From contig WRPG01000060.1 in NCBI GenBank assembly GCA_009773355.1, positions 1 to 37,809 of the forward strand: 37,809 nt of DNA. Direction: 5' to 3'. The notes under the pieces were generated by a model. That model was given only the letters and a program-made list of their open reading frames with translations, made no database searches and was not told the DNA's origin. The stretch comes from Limisphaerales bacterium. GTDB taxonomy: Bacteria > Verrucomicrobiota > Verrucomicrobiia > Limisphaerales > SXTU01. This document shows, piece after piece, positions 22,960 to 30,573 of the stretch. Position 1 is the first letter of the stretch; each line of letters starts with the position of its first letter. Made by a program: the position numbers and the translations under genes.

Positions 22960-23960
22960 GGCAGTTTCCTCATCAGTGTGTTGCCCAGCACAATCTCCGC
23001 CACCAGCACGCCCAGCCCGAGGGCGATGAGCCAGTGCGCCAGCTCGCGGTAGCGCTGGAACTTCTTCACCTCGACGGTGGTTTTCTCCAGCCGGTCAATC
23101 TCGGTGAAGATGCGGCGGAGCGTCTCGGAGTTGTCCGCACGGAAGTATTTCCCGCCGGTCTTCTCGGAGACTTTCGTCAACGTGTCCTCGTCAATGTCCA
23201 CCGGCATCATGCGCTGCTGGCGGCGGCCGAACTGGTCGGTGTAAGGCCACGGGGCTTCGCCGCGCGTGCCGACGCCGATGGTGTAGCACTTGATGCCCAG
23301 CGCCTGCGCGGCATCGGCGGCAGTGAGCGGCGGGACTTTGCCGGCGTTGTTCACGCCGTCGGTGAGCAGGATGATGATTTTGCTTTTCGCCTGAAGGTCG
23401 CGGAGGCGGTTGACGCTGGCGATGAGGCCCGCGCCAATCGCCGTGCCTTCCTCGATGCCGCCAAAGTTGAGACGGTGAAGGTTTTGCAGGAGGAACTCGT
23501 GGTCGAGCGTGAGCGGGCCGGCCACATACGCGCGCCCGGCGAAGGCGATGAGGCCGATGCGGTCGCCGGGGCGCTTGAGGACGAACTTCTCCACGGTTTC
23601 CTTCGCGAGCGCGAGGCGGTTGATGCGCTGGCCGCGCGTGTCCTTGAAGTCCTCGGCCTCCATGCTGCGCGAGAGGTCCACGGCGATGACGATGTCAATG
23701 CCGCTGGCGCTCACCTTCGTCTCGCCCTCGCCAAGCTGGGGCCGCGCGAGCGCGATGAAGAAGGCGGCGAGTGCGAGCCAGCGCAGCGCGCGCAGGAACG
23801 CGCCTGCGCGAGATTGCACCTGGCCGGTCAACCCGCGCACGAGCTGGACGGACGAGTAGAGGAAGGCCGGCTGGGCGTCGCGCTTGCCCTTGAGCCACGC
23901 GAGCAGCGGCAGCAGGAGCAGCAGGAGCAGCAGCCAGGGATGGGCGAAGGAGAAGGTCAC
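22956..23960 (-). CDS. BatA-like vWA protein
   Basis: This 334-residue membrane protein begins MTFSFAHPWLLLLLLLLPLL (TM 1), with a second TM at about 58-72 (LRWLALAAFFIALARPQLGE). It carries a von Willebrand A domain with MIDAS D95, S97, S99 (VIAVDLSRSM), the metal-site Thr/Asp of TDGVNN, and a final TM (about 308-328). This is the standard BatA layout. I chose the GTG at 23960 because HPWLLL normally lies within the first residues of BatA; the open frame extends to a TTG at 24008, but that part is repeat DNA. It overlaps BatB/C by ATGA. BatA and BatB are thought to work with MoxR AAA+ ATPases; no moxR or DUF58 gene lies in this window, so those may be elsewhere. Confidence 0.88.
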   Translation of the reverse strand: MTFSFAHPWLLLLLLLLPLLAWLKGKRDAQPAFLYSSVQLVRGLTGQVQSRAGAFLRALRWLALAAFFIALARPQLGEGETKVSASGIDIVIAVDLSRSMEAEDFKDTRGQRINRLALAKETVEKFVLKRPGDRIGLIAFAGRAYVAGPLTLDHEFLLQNLHRLNFGGIEEGTAIGAGLIASVNRLRDLQAKSKIIILLTDGVNNAGKVPPLTAADAAQALGIKCYTIGVGTRGEAPWPYTDQFGRRQQRMMPVDIDEDTLTKVSEKTGGKYFRADNSETLRRIFTEIDRLEKTTVEVKKFQRYRELAHWLIALGLGVLVAEIVLGNTLMRKLP

Positions 23961-24104
23961 GGGAATGCGGAACGCGGAACGCGGAAGGCGGAATAGGGAA
24001 ACGTCCAACGCTCAACTTCCAACTTCCAACTTCCAACAAGGGCCAGTGGCGCACGAACACTGCTCTGAGTGTTGAGCGTTGAGCGTTGGACGTTGAACGT
24101 TTTC
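23961..24104. repeat. Palindromic element and 7-bp tandem repeat before batA
   Basis: Five 7-bp units of the type GCGGAAC run from 23961 to about 23997. Next comes a left arm at 23999-24037 (AAACGTCCAACGCTCAACTT...) and a right arm at 24070-24104 (GTGTTGAGCGTTGAGCGTTG...), which are inverted copies with small indels around a 32-nt loop. It fills nearly the whole gap between the DUF4381-like gene and the BatA-like gene, interrupting the operon and probably altering BatA expression. Confidence 0.82.
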
Positions 24105-24108
24105 CCCT

Positions 24109-24687
24109 TCATGCCGCCGCTCCTTTCCCCACGAGCGGCAAGTCGTAGGCGGTTTCTTCCACTAAGCCAAGTGCGGCGCTGTGGAGGCTGCGCAGTTCGG
24201 CTTCGCTCGGCTCGTGTTTGGCGAACTTCACGAGGTCGCAGCGGGTGAGGAAGTCGGTGAGGAACTCTTTCTGCGCGTCGTTGAGCAGGTCGGTGGCTTG
24301 CAGGTCGAGCAGGAACTCCTCGGTGGTCCGGTCCGGCGCGCGGAATTCGAAGCGCTCTTCGAGATAGAGCCGCAGCGCGTCCGAGACGGCGATGCAGAAG
24401 GGCTTGGGCTGGGTGAGCAGCGCGAGGGCGTCGGCGAGGCGGTGCTTGGCGCGCTGGTGCGGCGGGACGGGCGTGGCGGCTGGCTTGGCGGGAGCGTGGC
24501 GGAACCACTTGTTCCAAATCAGCACGGCCAACAACCCACCGAGCGCCGCGCCGACCGCAATCCACAGCCACAGCAGCTCCGGCGGCAGCGGCACGGGGCC
24601 GCGGATGTCGCGGAGGGCGTCGTTCGTGGCCGCCGCCGCGTTGGTCGGCGGGGGGACGATGACGGCGTGTTGGTTGGAGGCGGCCAA
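24109..24687 (-). CDS. DUF4381-like membrane protein
   Basis: This 192-residue protein contains the motif DIRGPVPLPPELLWLWIAVGA. It is a short periplasmic N-terminus, one TM (about 38-60) and a cytoplasmic helical domain (LRLYLEERFEFRAPDRTTEE; FLTRCDLVKFAKHEPSEAEL). This is the arrangement of DUF4381 proteins, which lie beside BatA in many Bat operons. The first start in frame is TTG at 24687, since no ATG or GTG precedes the motif. That start is uncertain. It is separated from BatA by a palindromic element and from the upstream DUF1802-like gene by 70 bases that include ATTAGTAATTAGTGC-type repeat sequence (around 24698). It probably helps assemble the Bat/MoxR complex. Confidence 0.78.
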   Translation of the reverse strand: MAASNQHAVIVPPPTNAAAATNDALRDIRGPVPLPPELLWLWIAVGAALGGLLAVLIWNKWFRHAPAKPAATPVPPHQRAKHRLADALALLTQPKPFCIAVSDALRLYLEERFEFRAPDRTTEEFLLDLQATDLLNDAQKEFLTDFLTRCDLVKFAKHEPSEAELRSLHSAALGLVEETAYDLPLVGKGAAA

Positions 24688-24757
24688 GGCGGGAAAGTGA
24701 TTAGTAATTAGTGCTGAGTCGGACTGCCGGGATTGGACATGGCGCGAGGAGGGGCGT

Positions 24758-25321
24758 TCATCCAGCGGCGAGGGCGGACTCGAAGGCGTGGAGGCGGGCT
24801 TGGAAGGCGGCTTCCGCCAGCACGGGTTGCGCGGCGTCGGTGAGGATGTCCTCGGCGAGTTCGATCCACGACTTGCAGCCGCCGTAGCCGGAAAGCATCG
24901 GCAGTTCTAGGCGTTGCGGCAGCCGACTCACACGCACGGCGAGGGCGTGGATGGCTTGCTCCTTGCCCCAGTCGAAGCGCTGCGCCAGCACGTCGTCGCG
25001 CCAGATGTGCTGGCCGCGCAGGAGCTGGACGGCGGCGAGGGAGTCCAGCTTCCGCCACGAGACGACCTCGGCGCAGAACTCCAGCCGCAGCACCTCCGGG
25101 CCGGGTAGGTCAGGCGCAATCTCGTCGTAGCGGGCCTGCGCCGCCGGGAGCACGTTCTCGCGCTGCTGGTGGTAAAGGGTCGGGAAGAACAGAAAGCGCG
25201 GGTGTTCGACCTGAAAGCCGCCGCGTCCTTCGGCGATGCCGCCCTTGCGCAGGACGAGGATTTGCTCCCCCCGCCCGAGCGCGTCCACGATGATGGCCCA
25301 TTCTTTGAATGCCGTCCGCAT
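24758..25321 (-). CDS. DUF1802-family protein
   Basis: This 187-residue protein begins MRTAFKEWAIIVDALGRGEQ, followed by ILVLRKGGIAEGRGGF and HPRFLFFPTLYHQQ. That succession is typical of DUF1802 proteins, which may bind nucleic acid or nucleotides but are uncharacterised. The second half has the segment RVSRLPQRLELPMLSGYGGC, with the family-typical RL..P..L.Y.GCKSW ending. ATG at 25321 was chosen as the family start; the open frame extends to 25465, but that part is divergent promoter DNA. It is first in the block with DUF4381 and Bat genes and could be co-transcribed with them, though no functional link is known. Confidence 0.82.
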   Translation of the reverse strand: MRTAFKEWAIIVDALGRGEQILVLRKGGIAEGRGGFQVEHPRFLFFPTLYHQQRENVLPAAQARYDEIAPDLPGPEVLRLEFCAEVVSWRKLDSLAAVQLLRGQHIWRDDVLAQRFDWGKEQAIHALAVRVSRLPQRLELPMLSGYGGCKSWIELAEDILTDAAQPVLAEAAFQARLHAFESALAAG

Positions 25322-25421
25322 GGGCGCGAGTGTAGGAGGGCGTGACCGAAGGGTCGAGCGGACAGGCGAACATTCACCCGGCCGCGCCGTAACCCAAACA
25401 GCGGCAAAGCGGTTTATGGAT

Positions 25422-25450
25422 TTGACAGTCGGGCAGCCGCTTCTTAGCGT
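25422..25450 (+). promoter_or_regulatory. Candidate sigma-70 promoter
   Basis: A perfect TTGACA at 25422-25427 is followed 17 bases later by TAGCGT (25445-25450), a weak -10. Transcription from about 25457 would leave a 12-base leader before the ATG at 25469. The 147-base gap between the divergent DUF1802-like and Pro/Ala-rich genes should also hold the minus-strand promoter, which I did not find. Confidence 0.4.
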
Positions 25451-25468
25451 CACGCCCCGACACACGCT

Positions 25469-26257
25469 ATGGCCGACAACTTGAAACTGCCCGCGGGCGC
25501 CGCCCCTCCACCCGCCGCGGGTTCCAAGGTTCAGCCCAAAAAGGAGACTGTCCGCATCAGTCTCCCGCCGAAACCTGCGGCCAAGGAAACGGTCCGGCTC
25601 GAGCTTCCCCCGCGCACTCCCGCCGCCGCCCCGGCGGCCCCCGCGCCCGCCGCCCCCCGGCCCGCTGCTCCGGCGGCTCCGTCCGCGCCTCCTGCCGGTG
25701 GTGCTGCCGGTGCGAAACAGACCGTCCGCCTTTCCCTTCCCCCCAAGCCTTCCGCCGCGAAGGAGACCGTCCGGCTCGAACTCCCGCCCAAGCCCGCTGC
25801 TGGCGGGGCCAAGGCCGGGGCCGCCGCCGGCGGCAAGGAGATCAAGCTAGTCGTCCCGCAGGTGGATGAGTCAGCGGCCAGCGCCAGAATTCCCGAGGCT
25901 GCCGAGGCCGAAATGCCGACGATGGATTCCTCGCAGGCCCAGCCAGCCGCCGCTCCAGCAGCCAAGCCACCCGGCTTGAAGGGTGGTCCTCCGGGCAGCA
26001 AACCGCCCGGCTCGGCCGGCGCGCCCGGCAAGGTTGGCTCCCCGCCCGCCTCCGCGCAGCCGGATTCCACTCCCTCCGCCATGGCGCTCCCGGCCAAGAA
26101 GGCCCTGCCCAAGCCGGAGATGACCTCCGCCCCGATTGCCGCCGGGGGGGCCGTGGTCCGCAAGGCGGGCTGGCCGGACTACACGCTGGCCATTCTGGCG
26201 CTGGGCACTGGCATCGCCGCCGTCGTGCGGCTGATCATGATTCTCGGCGGCGAATGA
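25469..26257 (+). CDS. Pro/Ala-rich membrane protein with KETVRLELPPKP repeats
   Basis: This 262-residue protein is dominated by Ala/Pro/Gly. Four 12-residue repeats occur: KETVRISLPPKP (25-36), KETVRLELPPRT (39-50), KQTVRLSLPPKP (83-94) and KETVRLELPPKP (98-109). They are arranged as two pairs separated by a Pro/Ala spacer. Acidic and Gly/Pro-rich segments follow, and a single C-terminal TM (about 237-257, YTLAILALGTGIAAVVRLIM). There is no signal peptide, so it is probably tail-anchored with the repeats in the cytoplasm. I do not recognise the family. The repeats look like short linear binding motifs. It is followed by two thioredoxin genes and a GspF/PilC gene on the same strand, so it may belong to that operon. 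Confidence 0.78.
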   Translation: MADNLKLPAGAAPPPAAGSKVQPKKETVRISLPPKPAAKETVRLELPPRTPAAAPAAPAPAAPRPAAPAAPSAPPAGGAAGAKQTVRLSLPPKPSAAKETVRLELPPKPAAGGAKAGAAAGGKEIKLVVPQVDESAASARIPEAAEAEMPTMDSSQAQPAAAPAAKPPGLKGGPPGSKPPGSAGAPGKVGSPPASAQPDSTPSAMALPAKKALPKPEMTSAPIAAGGAVVRKAGWPDYTLAILALGTGIAAVVRLIMILGGE

Positions 26258-26296
26258 TTTCGCCGCGTTCCGTCAACCTTTGAACTGACTCCTCCC

Positions 26297-26629
26297 ATGG
26301 CTGAAGGCAACATCGTCAACGCCTCTGAAACTTCCTTTGAAGCGGACGTGCTCAAGTCCGCCACCCCCGTCGTCGTGGACTTCTGGGCCGAATGGTGCGG
26401 CCCGTGCAAGATGCTCCTGCCCGTGCTCAACGAGCTGGCCACCGAATACGCCGGCAAGGTGAAGATCGCGAAGGTCAACGTGGACCAGAACGGGATGCTC
26501 GCCGCGCAGTATGGCATCCAGAGCATTCCCGCGCTGCTCTTCTTCAAGGGCGGCCAGGTCGTCGGCCAGACGGTCGGCGTGCGCTCCAAGAAGGAGTTGA
26601 AGGCGCAGCTCGACCAGCTTGCCGCCTAA
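26297..26629 (+). CDS. Thioredoxin
   Basis: This 110-residue thioredoxin has the canonical WCGPC active site (FWAEWCGPCKM, residues 30-40), the buried Asp in VVVDFW, the cis-Pro in IQSIPALLFF and the C-terminal helix KKELKAQLDQL. It should reduce cytoplasmic disulfides with thioredoxin reductase, which is not in this window. There is no signal peptide. Eleven bases separate it from a second, altered thioredoxin, and the last 35 coding bases of both are nearly identical, showing recent duplication or gene conversion. Start is the ATG at 26297. No Shine-Dalgarno is visible. Confidence 0.93.
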   Translation: MAEGNIVNASETSFEADVLKSATPVVVDFWAEWCGPCKMLLPVLNELATEYAGKVKIAKVNVDQNGMLAAQYGIQSIPALLFFKGGQVVGQTVGVRSKKELKAQLDQLAA

Positions 26630-26640
26630 ACCACTTTGAT

Positions 26641-26973
26641 ATGGCTGGCAGCAATGTCATCGAAGTTTCCGAGGCTTCCTTTGAAGCAGATGTCTTGAAG
26701 TCCACTACTCCCGTCCTTGTGGACTTTTGGGGCGAAGGCTGCGGCCCGTGCAAGATGCTGGTTCCCGTGCTCAACGAGTTGGCTGCCGAATACGCCGGCA
26801 AGGTCAAGATTGCCAAGGTGGATGTGTATCAAAACACAACTCTGGCATCCCAGTTCGGAATCAGCAGCATTCCCGCGCTCTTCTTCATCAAGGGCGGCAA
26901 GGTTGTCGCACAAACGGTGGGGTTGCGCTCCAAGAAGGAGTTGAAGGCGCAGCTCGACCAGTTGGCCGCGTGA
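26641..26973 (+). CDS. Thioredoxin-like protein with GCGPC active site
   Basis: This is the tandem paralogue of the thioredoxin just upstream: 110 residues, same fold and length. The active site reads GEGCGPCKM rather than AEWCGPCKM, so the near-invariant Trp is replaced by Gly while both Cys are kept. The conserved NVDQN loop has become DVYQN. The cis-Pro (SSIPALFF) is conserved. The protein may keep redox chemistry with altered potential or partner choice. The C-terminal RSKKELKAQLDQLAA is identical to the upstream copy. The ATG at 26641 has the same position relative to the fold as in its neighbour. Confidence 0.9.
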   Translation: MAGSNVIEVSEASFEADVLKSTTPVLVDFWGEGCGPCKMLVPVLNELAAEYAGKVKIAKVDVYQNTTLASQFGISSIPALFFIKGGKVVAQTVGLRSKKELKAQLDQLAA

Positions 26974-26980
26974 GCGCATG

Positions 26981-26986
26981 AGGAGG
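26981..26986 (+). promoter_or_regulatory. Strong Shine-Dalgarno site AGGAGG
   Basis: A perfect AGGAGG lies five bases before the ATG at 26991 of the GspF/PilC-like gene. It is noteworthy because most genes here have no recognisable Shine-Dalgarno. Confidence 0.8.
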
Positions 26987-26990
26987 TGAC

Positions 26991-28004
26991 ATGGCCCTCC
27001 TCATCATGCCCCGCGCGCTCGCCCAACGGGGCGAGTTCTACTACCAGCTCTCCGCGATGATCCGGGCGGGCCTGCCGCTCATCGGCGCGCTCCAGACGCT
27101 GGAGAAAAGCCCCCCCGCAGCCAGCTACCGCAAGCCCGTCCAGCAGATGCTGGCGGAACTCCACAACCGCAACACCTTCACCGGCGCGCTCGCGACCATC
27201 GGCGACTGGCTGCCGGTCTTCGACAAGGCGCTCCTCGAAGCCGGCGAGAAGTCCGGCCGGCTCGACGAATGTTTCCGCCTGCTCGCGAGCTATTACGAGG
27301 AACGCGCCAAGCTTGCCCGCGAGGTCATGGGGCAGATGATTTACCCGGTCTGCATTGTTCACCTCGCCCTTTTGATTTTCCCGGTGAACCTGCTGGTGGC
27401 GGCGGTGTTGCAGGACCAATGGGGGCCGCTCCTGATCGAGAAGGCGGTCGCCTACGGAACTCTCTACGGCGTTGCCACGGCGCTCGTGCTCGCCAGCAGC
27501 GGCTCACGGTCGTCGTGGTGGCGGGCGACAATGGAGGGAATCCTCGGCGTCATCCCCGTGCTGGGCCGCGCCCGCCAAAACCTCGCGCTCGCCCGGCTCA
27601 CCGCCGCGCTGGAGGCGCTGTTCTCCGCCGGCGTTGGCATCGTGGATTCGTGGGAGCTGGCCGCCCGCGCCAGCGGCTCGCCCGCGCTCGCCCGCGAGGT
27701 GATGAAGTGGCGTCCGCAAATCGAGGTCGAACAGAAGACCCCCGGTCAAATCCTCGCGGACAAAAACGTCTTCCCGACCATGTTCACCAGCCTCTACCGC
27801 ACCGGCGAGATCAGCGGCCAGCTCGACGACACCCTCAAGCGCCTCCACGAATACAGCCGCGTCGAGGGCCACCGGCAGATGCAGATGTTCACGCGCGGCC
27901 TGACCATCGTCATCATCCTCGCCATCATGGTCGCCATCGGCTTCCAGGTGGTCATGTTCTGGATTGGCTACTTCAACAACATCGGGAACGTGCTGTCGCA
28001 GTAG
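26991..28004 (+). CDS. GspF/PilC-type inner-membrane platform protein
   Basis: This 337-residue protein has two T2SSF domains. The first starts at FYYQLSAMIRAGLPLIGALQ and runs to about residue 115. The second (LARLTAALEALFSAGVGIVD, TSLYRTGEISGQLDDTLKRL) ends in a TM helix (TIVIILAIMVAIGFQVVMFW). Central TMs lie at about 120-140 and 150-168. This is the standard layout of GspF/PilC, the inner-membrane platform for type II secretion or type IV pili. It is shorter than the typical PilC of about 400 residues because the N-terminal region is reduced. It lies 17 bases after the second thioredoxin gene; other pilus parts (pilT-like, pseudopilins) are 9-16 kb away, so the machinery is dispersed. Confidence 0.88.
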   Translation: MALLIMPRALAQRGEFYYQLSAMIRAGLPLIGALQTLEKSPPAASYRKPVQQMLAELHNRNTFTGALATIGDWLPVFDKALLEAGEKSGRLDECFRLLASYYEERAKLAREVMGQMIYPVCIVHLALLIFPVNLLVAAVLQDQWGPLLIEKAVAYGTLYGVATALVLASSGSRSSWWRATMEGILGVIPVLGRARQNLALARLTAALEALFSAGVGIVDSWELAARASGSPALAREVMKWRPQIEVEQKTPGQILADKNVFPTMFTSLYRTGEISGQLDDTLKRLHEYSRVEGHRQMQMFTRGLTIVIILAIMVAIGFQVVMFWIGYFNNIGNVLSQ

Positions 28005-28029
28005 GTTTTGGAGTCGTGGTTGGCCTCGT

Positions 28030-28111
28030 GCAAAGGCCGCCAAGGTCGCAACGGGGGAGCATGGCCAAGCTTTCTCAGTTCTCGTTCTTATCTTTCCTTC
28101 GCGCCCTTTGC
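28030..28111. repeat. Degenerate palindromic element after the gspF-like gene
   Basis: Arms 28030-28045 (GCAAAGGCCGCCAAGG) and 28096-28111 (CCTTCGCGCCCTTTGC) match in 14 of 16 positions as an inverted repeat with a 50-nt loop. It fills most of the intergenic space between the GspF-like and aminotransferase genes and may serve as a weak transcription barrier. Confidence 0.6.
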
Positions 28112-28178
28112 GTGAGGCATTCTGCCCATCACACTTTCCCGCTTTCTCCCCCGCTCACTTTCCCGCTACTCTCCGCCC

Positions 28179-29330
28179 ATGACCGTTTCCGAAATCCTCT
28201 CGGACGAGCGCCTCCGCCAGGACGAATTTCCCGTCTGCCGCAGCAAGGCCTACCTCGCCCATGCCGGCGTCGCGCCCCTCGCGCGCTGCGCTGCCGACGC
28301 CATCGGACACTACAGCTTCATGGCCGCGCAGGATGATCAGGAGACATGGCTCCCGAAGCTCCACCGCGCCGCCCGTGAGTCCGCCACCAAACTTCTCGTT
28401 GGCGCGCAGCCGGATGAAATCGCCTTCGTCGGCCCCACTTCGCTCGCGTTGAGCATGGTCGCCGGCGGACTCACCTTCCGCCGCACGGACAACATCGTCA
28501 TTTACCACGACGACTTTCCCTCGAACGTGTATCCGTGGATGGCGCTCGCTGCTCAAGGCGTGAAAGTCCGCTACCTCAACACCCGCGAGCTGGGCCGCAT
28601 CCGCCCCGTGGACGTGCTCGGGCAGGTGGACGAAAGCACCCGCCTCGTCGCGCTCGGCTCCGCGCACTTCATCGCGGGCTGGCGCATTGACCTCGACGCC
28701 ATTGGCAAGGCCCTCCGCCAGCGCGGCATACTCTTCTGCGTGGACGCCATGCAAACCCTCGGCGCGTTCCCCATCTCCGTCGCGAACGTGGACTTCCTCG
28801 CCGCCGACGGCCACAAGTGGCTGCTCTCGCCCTGTGCCGCCGGTGTCTTCTACGTGCGCAAGGCGCTTCAGGACAAGCTCCGCCCCATCGCGCTCGGCTG
28901 GAACAACGTCCGCTGCCCGAACTACGCCGCGCAGGACGAACTCGCCTACCACACCGGCGCGCGCCGTTTCGAGGCCGGCACGCACAACTGCGTCGGCCTC
29001 GTCGGCCTCAAGGCCGCGATGGACATGCTCGCCGAAATCGGCGTCGAGAACATCGCCGCCGAGCTGCTCCGCAAGCGCGCGTGGTTGGTGCCCGAGTTGC
29101 AGGCCAAAGGCTGGACCGTCCTCAACGCCACCGCCCCGCCTGAGAACTGTGCCGGCATCGTCAGCATCACCCGCGAAGCCTCCGACCTGCCGGCCATCCA
29201 TCAGCGCCTCGCCGACGCCGGCGCCGTCACCTCGCTGCGTGCTGACCGCACCGGCAAGCAATACATCCGCCTCTCGCCGCACTTCTACAACACGGATGCG
29301 GAGCTGCATCGCGCGGTGGAGCTTCTCTGA
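28179..29330 (+). CDS. Class V aminotransferase (cysteine-desulfurase-like fold)
   Basis: This 383-residue PLP enzyme of fold type I, class V, has the cofactor-binding D189 and Q192 (CVDAMQTLG) and the Schiff-base K213 preceded by His (DGHKWLLSP). It also has substrate-binding segments AYLAHAGVAPL near the N-terminus and RLSPHFYNTDAELHRAVELL at the C-terminus. Members act on cysteine, isopenicillin-N-like substrates or kynurenine. The active-site Cys loop of true cysteine desulfurases (SxGSACxSG) is not apparent, so desulfurase activity is doubtful. The ATG at 28179 gives a full-length domain. It is followed by a small unknown gene 14 bases away. The exact reaction is not predictable from the window. 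Confidence 0.85.
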   Translation: MTVSEILSDERLRQDEFPVCRSKAYLAHAGVAPLARCAADAIGHYSFMAAQDDQETWLPKLHRAARESATKLLVGAQPDEIAFVGPTSLALSMVAGGLTFRRTDNIVIYHDDFPSNVYPWMALAAQGVKVRYLNTRELGRIRPVDVLGQVDESTRLVALGSAHFIAGWRIDLDAIGKALRQRGILFCVDAMQTLGAFPISVANVDFLAADGHKWLLSPCAAGVFYVRKALQDKLRPIALGWNNVRCPNYAAQDELAYHTGARRFEAGTHNCVGLVGLKAAMDMLAEIGVENIAAELLRKRAWLVPELQAKGWTVLNATAPPENCAGIVSITREASDLPAIHQRLADAGAVTSLRADRTGKQYIRLSPHFYNTDAELHRAVELL

Positions 29331-29344
29331 GTCCAAGAGGATTT

Positions 29345-29623
29345 ATGCAAACTGAGTCAGTGGAATTCCAAGTTGGAGAAGCACTCTTGCACCTCCAAAA
29401 CTTGGTCGCGGAGCTTAGGAGCGGCGAAATCAAGGGGGATGACGAGCCAGCGGTTGCAGTCCAACTTGGACACGTCCTCGACCACATTTGTCGGGCTTGG
29501 AACTGCAAGGATATGACGATTGAGCAGGCGGGGCAGCTTTCTCAGAGTGAATTTCAACGCCTATCCAATACGGTGCCGAACTTTCTTGGTGAACGCATTC
29601 TCGGTGAGTTTGCTTTGGGATAA
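29345..29623 (+). CDS. Small protein of unknown function
   Basis: This 92-residue soluble protein (MQTESVEFQVGEALLHLQNL...) has a predicted helical pattern and one Cys-containing segment (DHICRAWNCKDMTIEQAGQL). I recognise no family. A purine-rich AGAGGA at 29335-29340 four bases before the ATG supports translation. It is AT-richer than its neighbours (for example around 29541-29625), which may indicate recent acquisition, and lies between an aminotransferase and a hydrolase gene on the same strand. Function cannot be stated. Confidence 0.6.
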   Translation: MQTESVEFQVGEALLHLQNLVAELRSGEIKGDDEPAVAVQLGHVLDHICRAWNCKDMTIEQAGQLSQSEFQRLSNTVPNFLGERILGEFALG

Positions 29624-29676
29624 TCGCATCTCCGGCTGCTCGCAGCAGTTCGAGCGCGAACTGACGAACTCACCGA

Positions 29677-29702
29677 TTACGCATTACGTTTTACGCATTA
29701 CG
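29677..29702. repeat. Tandem half-element TTACGCATTACG
   Basis: Two copies of TTACGCATTACG (29677-29688 and 29691-29702) lie 14 bases before the hydrolase ATG. They resemble one arm of an interspersed palindromic element, but no complementary arm is nearby. Confidence 0.55.
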
Positions 29703-29715
29703 CTCCCCCCCTCCC

Positions 29716-30507
29716 ATGACCATCAAAGACACCGAGTTCGCCGACCTCCCCACGCCGAACGGCCCGATGCGCACCTACGTCTTCCGCCCGGCGGCTGAGG
29801 GCAAGTATCCCGGCATCCTGCTCTACTCGGAGATTTTCCAAGTCACCGGCCCCATCCGCCGCACCGCCGCGCTCCTCGCTGGTCATGGTTTCATCGTCGC
29901 CGTGCCGGAGATTTACCATGAGTTCCTCCCCGCCGGCACCGTGCTCGCCTACGACCAGGCCGGCGCGGACAAAGGCAACGAGTTGAAGACCACCAAGGAG
30001 CTCGCCAGCTACGACGCCGACGCGCGCGCGGTGCTGGACTTTCTGAAGGTGCATCCGCTCTGCACCGGCAAGCTCGGCGTCATGGGCATTTGCATCGGCG
30101 GGCACCTGAGCTTCCGCGCGAGCATGAACCCCGGCGTGCTGGCGGGCGTGTGCTTCTACGCCACCGACATCCACAAGCGCGGCCTCGGCAAGGGCAAGTG
30201 CGACAACACGCTCGACCGCGTGCCGGAACTCACCGCCGAGATGCTGATGATTTGGGGCCGCCAAGACCCGCACGTTCCCCGCGAAGGCCGCGCGCTGCTG
30301 TATCAAGCGATGGCCGACGCGAACCTGAACTTCACCTGGCACGAGTTCAACGGCCAGCACGCCTTCCTGCGCGACGAAGGCCATCGCTACGACCCCGCGC
30401 TCGCCCTCACCTGCTACGGCCTCGTGCTGGAACTCTTCAAGCGCAAGCTCGGCGAAGGCGACCTGCCCGCGAAGGCCGCCAGCGGAGCCGCCGAGTCGCG
30501 GCATTGA
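29716..30507 (+). CDS. Dienelactone hydrolase family protein
   Basis: This 263-residue alpha/beta hydrolase has the triad C126 (GVMGICIGGH), D184 (WGRQDPHV) and H215 (FNGQHAFLRD), spaced as in carboxymethylenebutenolidase-like enzymes. The N-terminal MTIKDTEFADLPTPNGPMRT and YPGILLYSEIFQVTGPIRRT segments fit the family. It probably hydrolyses ester or lactone bonds in the cytoplasm; no catabolic genes adjoin it, so the physiological substrate is unknown. The ATG at 29716 is preceded by a repeat arm rather than a Shine-Dalgarno. The C-terminal tail (AAKAASGAAESRH) is low complexity. Confidence 0.88.
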   Translation: MTIKDTEFADLPTPNGPMRTYVFRPAAEGKYPGILLYSEIFQVTGPIRRTAALLAGHGFIVAVPEIYHEFLPAGTVLAYDQAGADKGNELKTTKELASYDADARAVLDFLKVHPLCTGKLGVMGICIGGHLSFRASMNPGVLAGVCFYATDIHKRGLGKGKCDNTLDRVPELTAEMLMIWGRQDPHVPREGRALLYQAMADANLNFTWHEFNGQHAFLRDEGHRYDPALALTCYGLVLELFKRKLGEGDLPAKAASGAAESRH

Positions 30508-30573
30508 GCAGCGGCGAGAGCCTTGGCGCATTCGTCATTCGACATTTCCGCATCCCTCCGCCTACGCTGCGAC

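Noticed and set aside
21130-23052. 640-codon frame rich in Leu and Val, apparently a membrane protein
   Set aside because: The hydrophobic stretch is the reverse complement of the repetitive Lys/Gln/Asp codons of BatB/C, not a real transmembrane protein.
23961-23997. 7-bp tandem units as a CRISPR or satellite array
   Set aside because: The units are too short and have no spacers. They are better treated as part of the palindromic element.
28179-29330. Aminotransferase as a cysteine desulfurase (IscS/SufS)
   Set aside because: The active-site Cys loop is not visible and no isc/suf genes adjoin it, so only the broader class V call is given.
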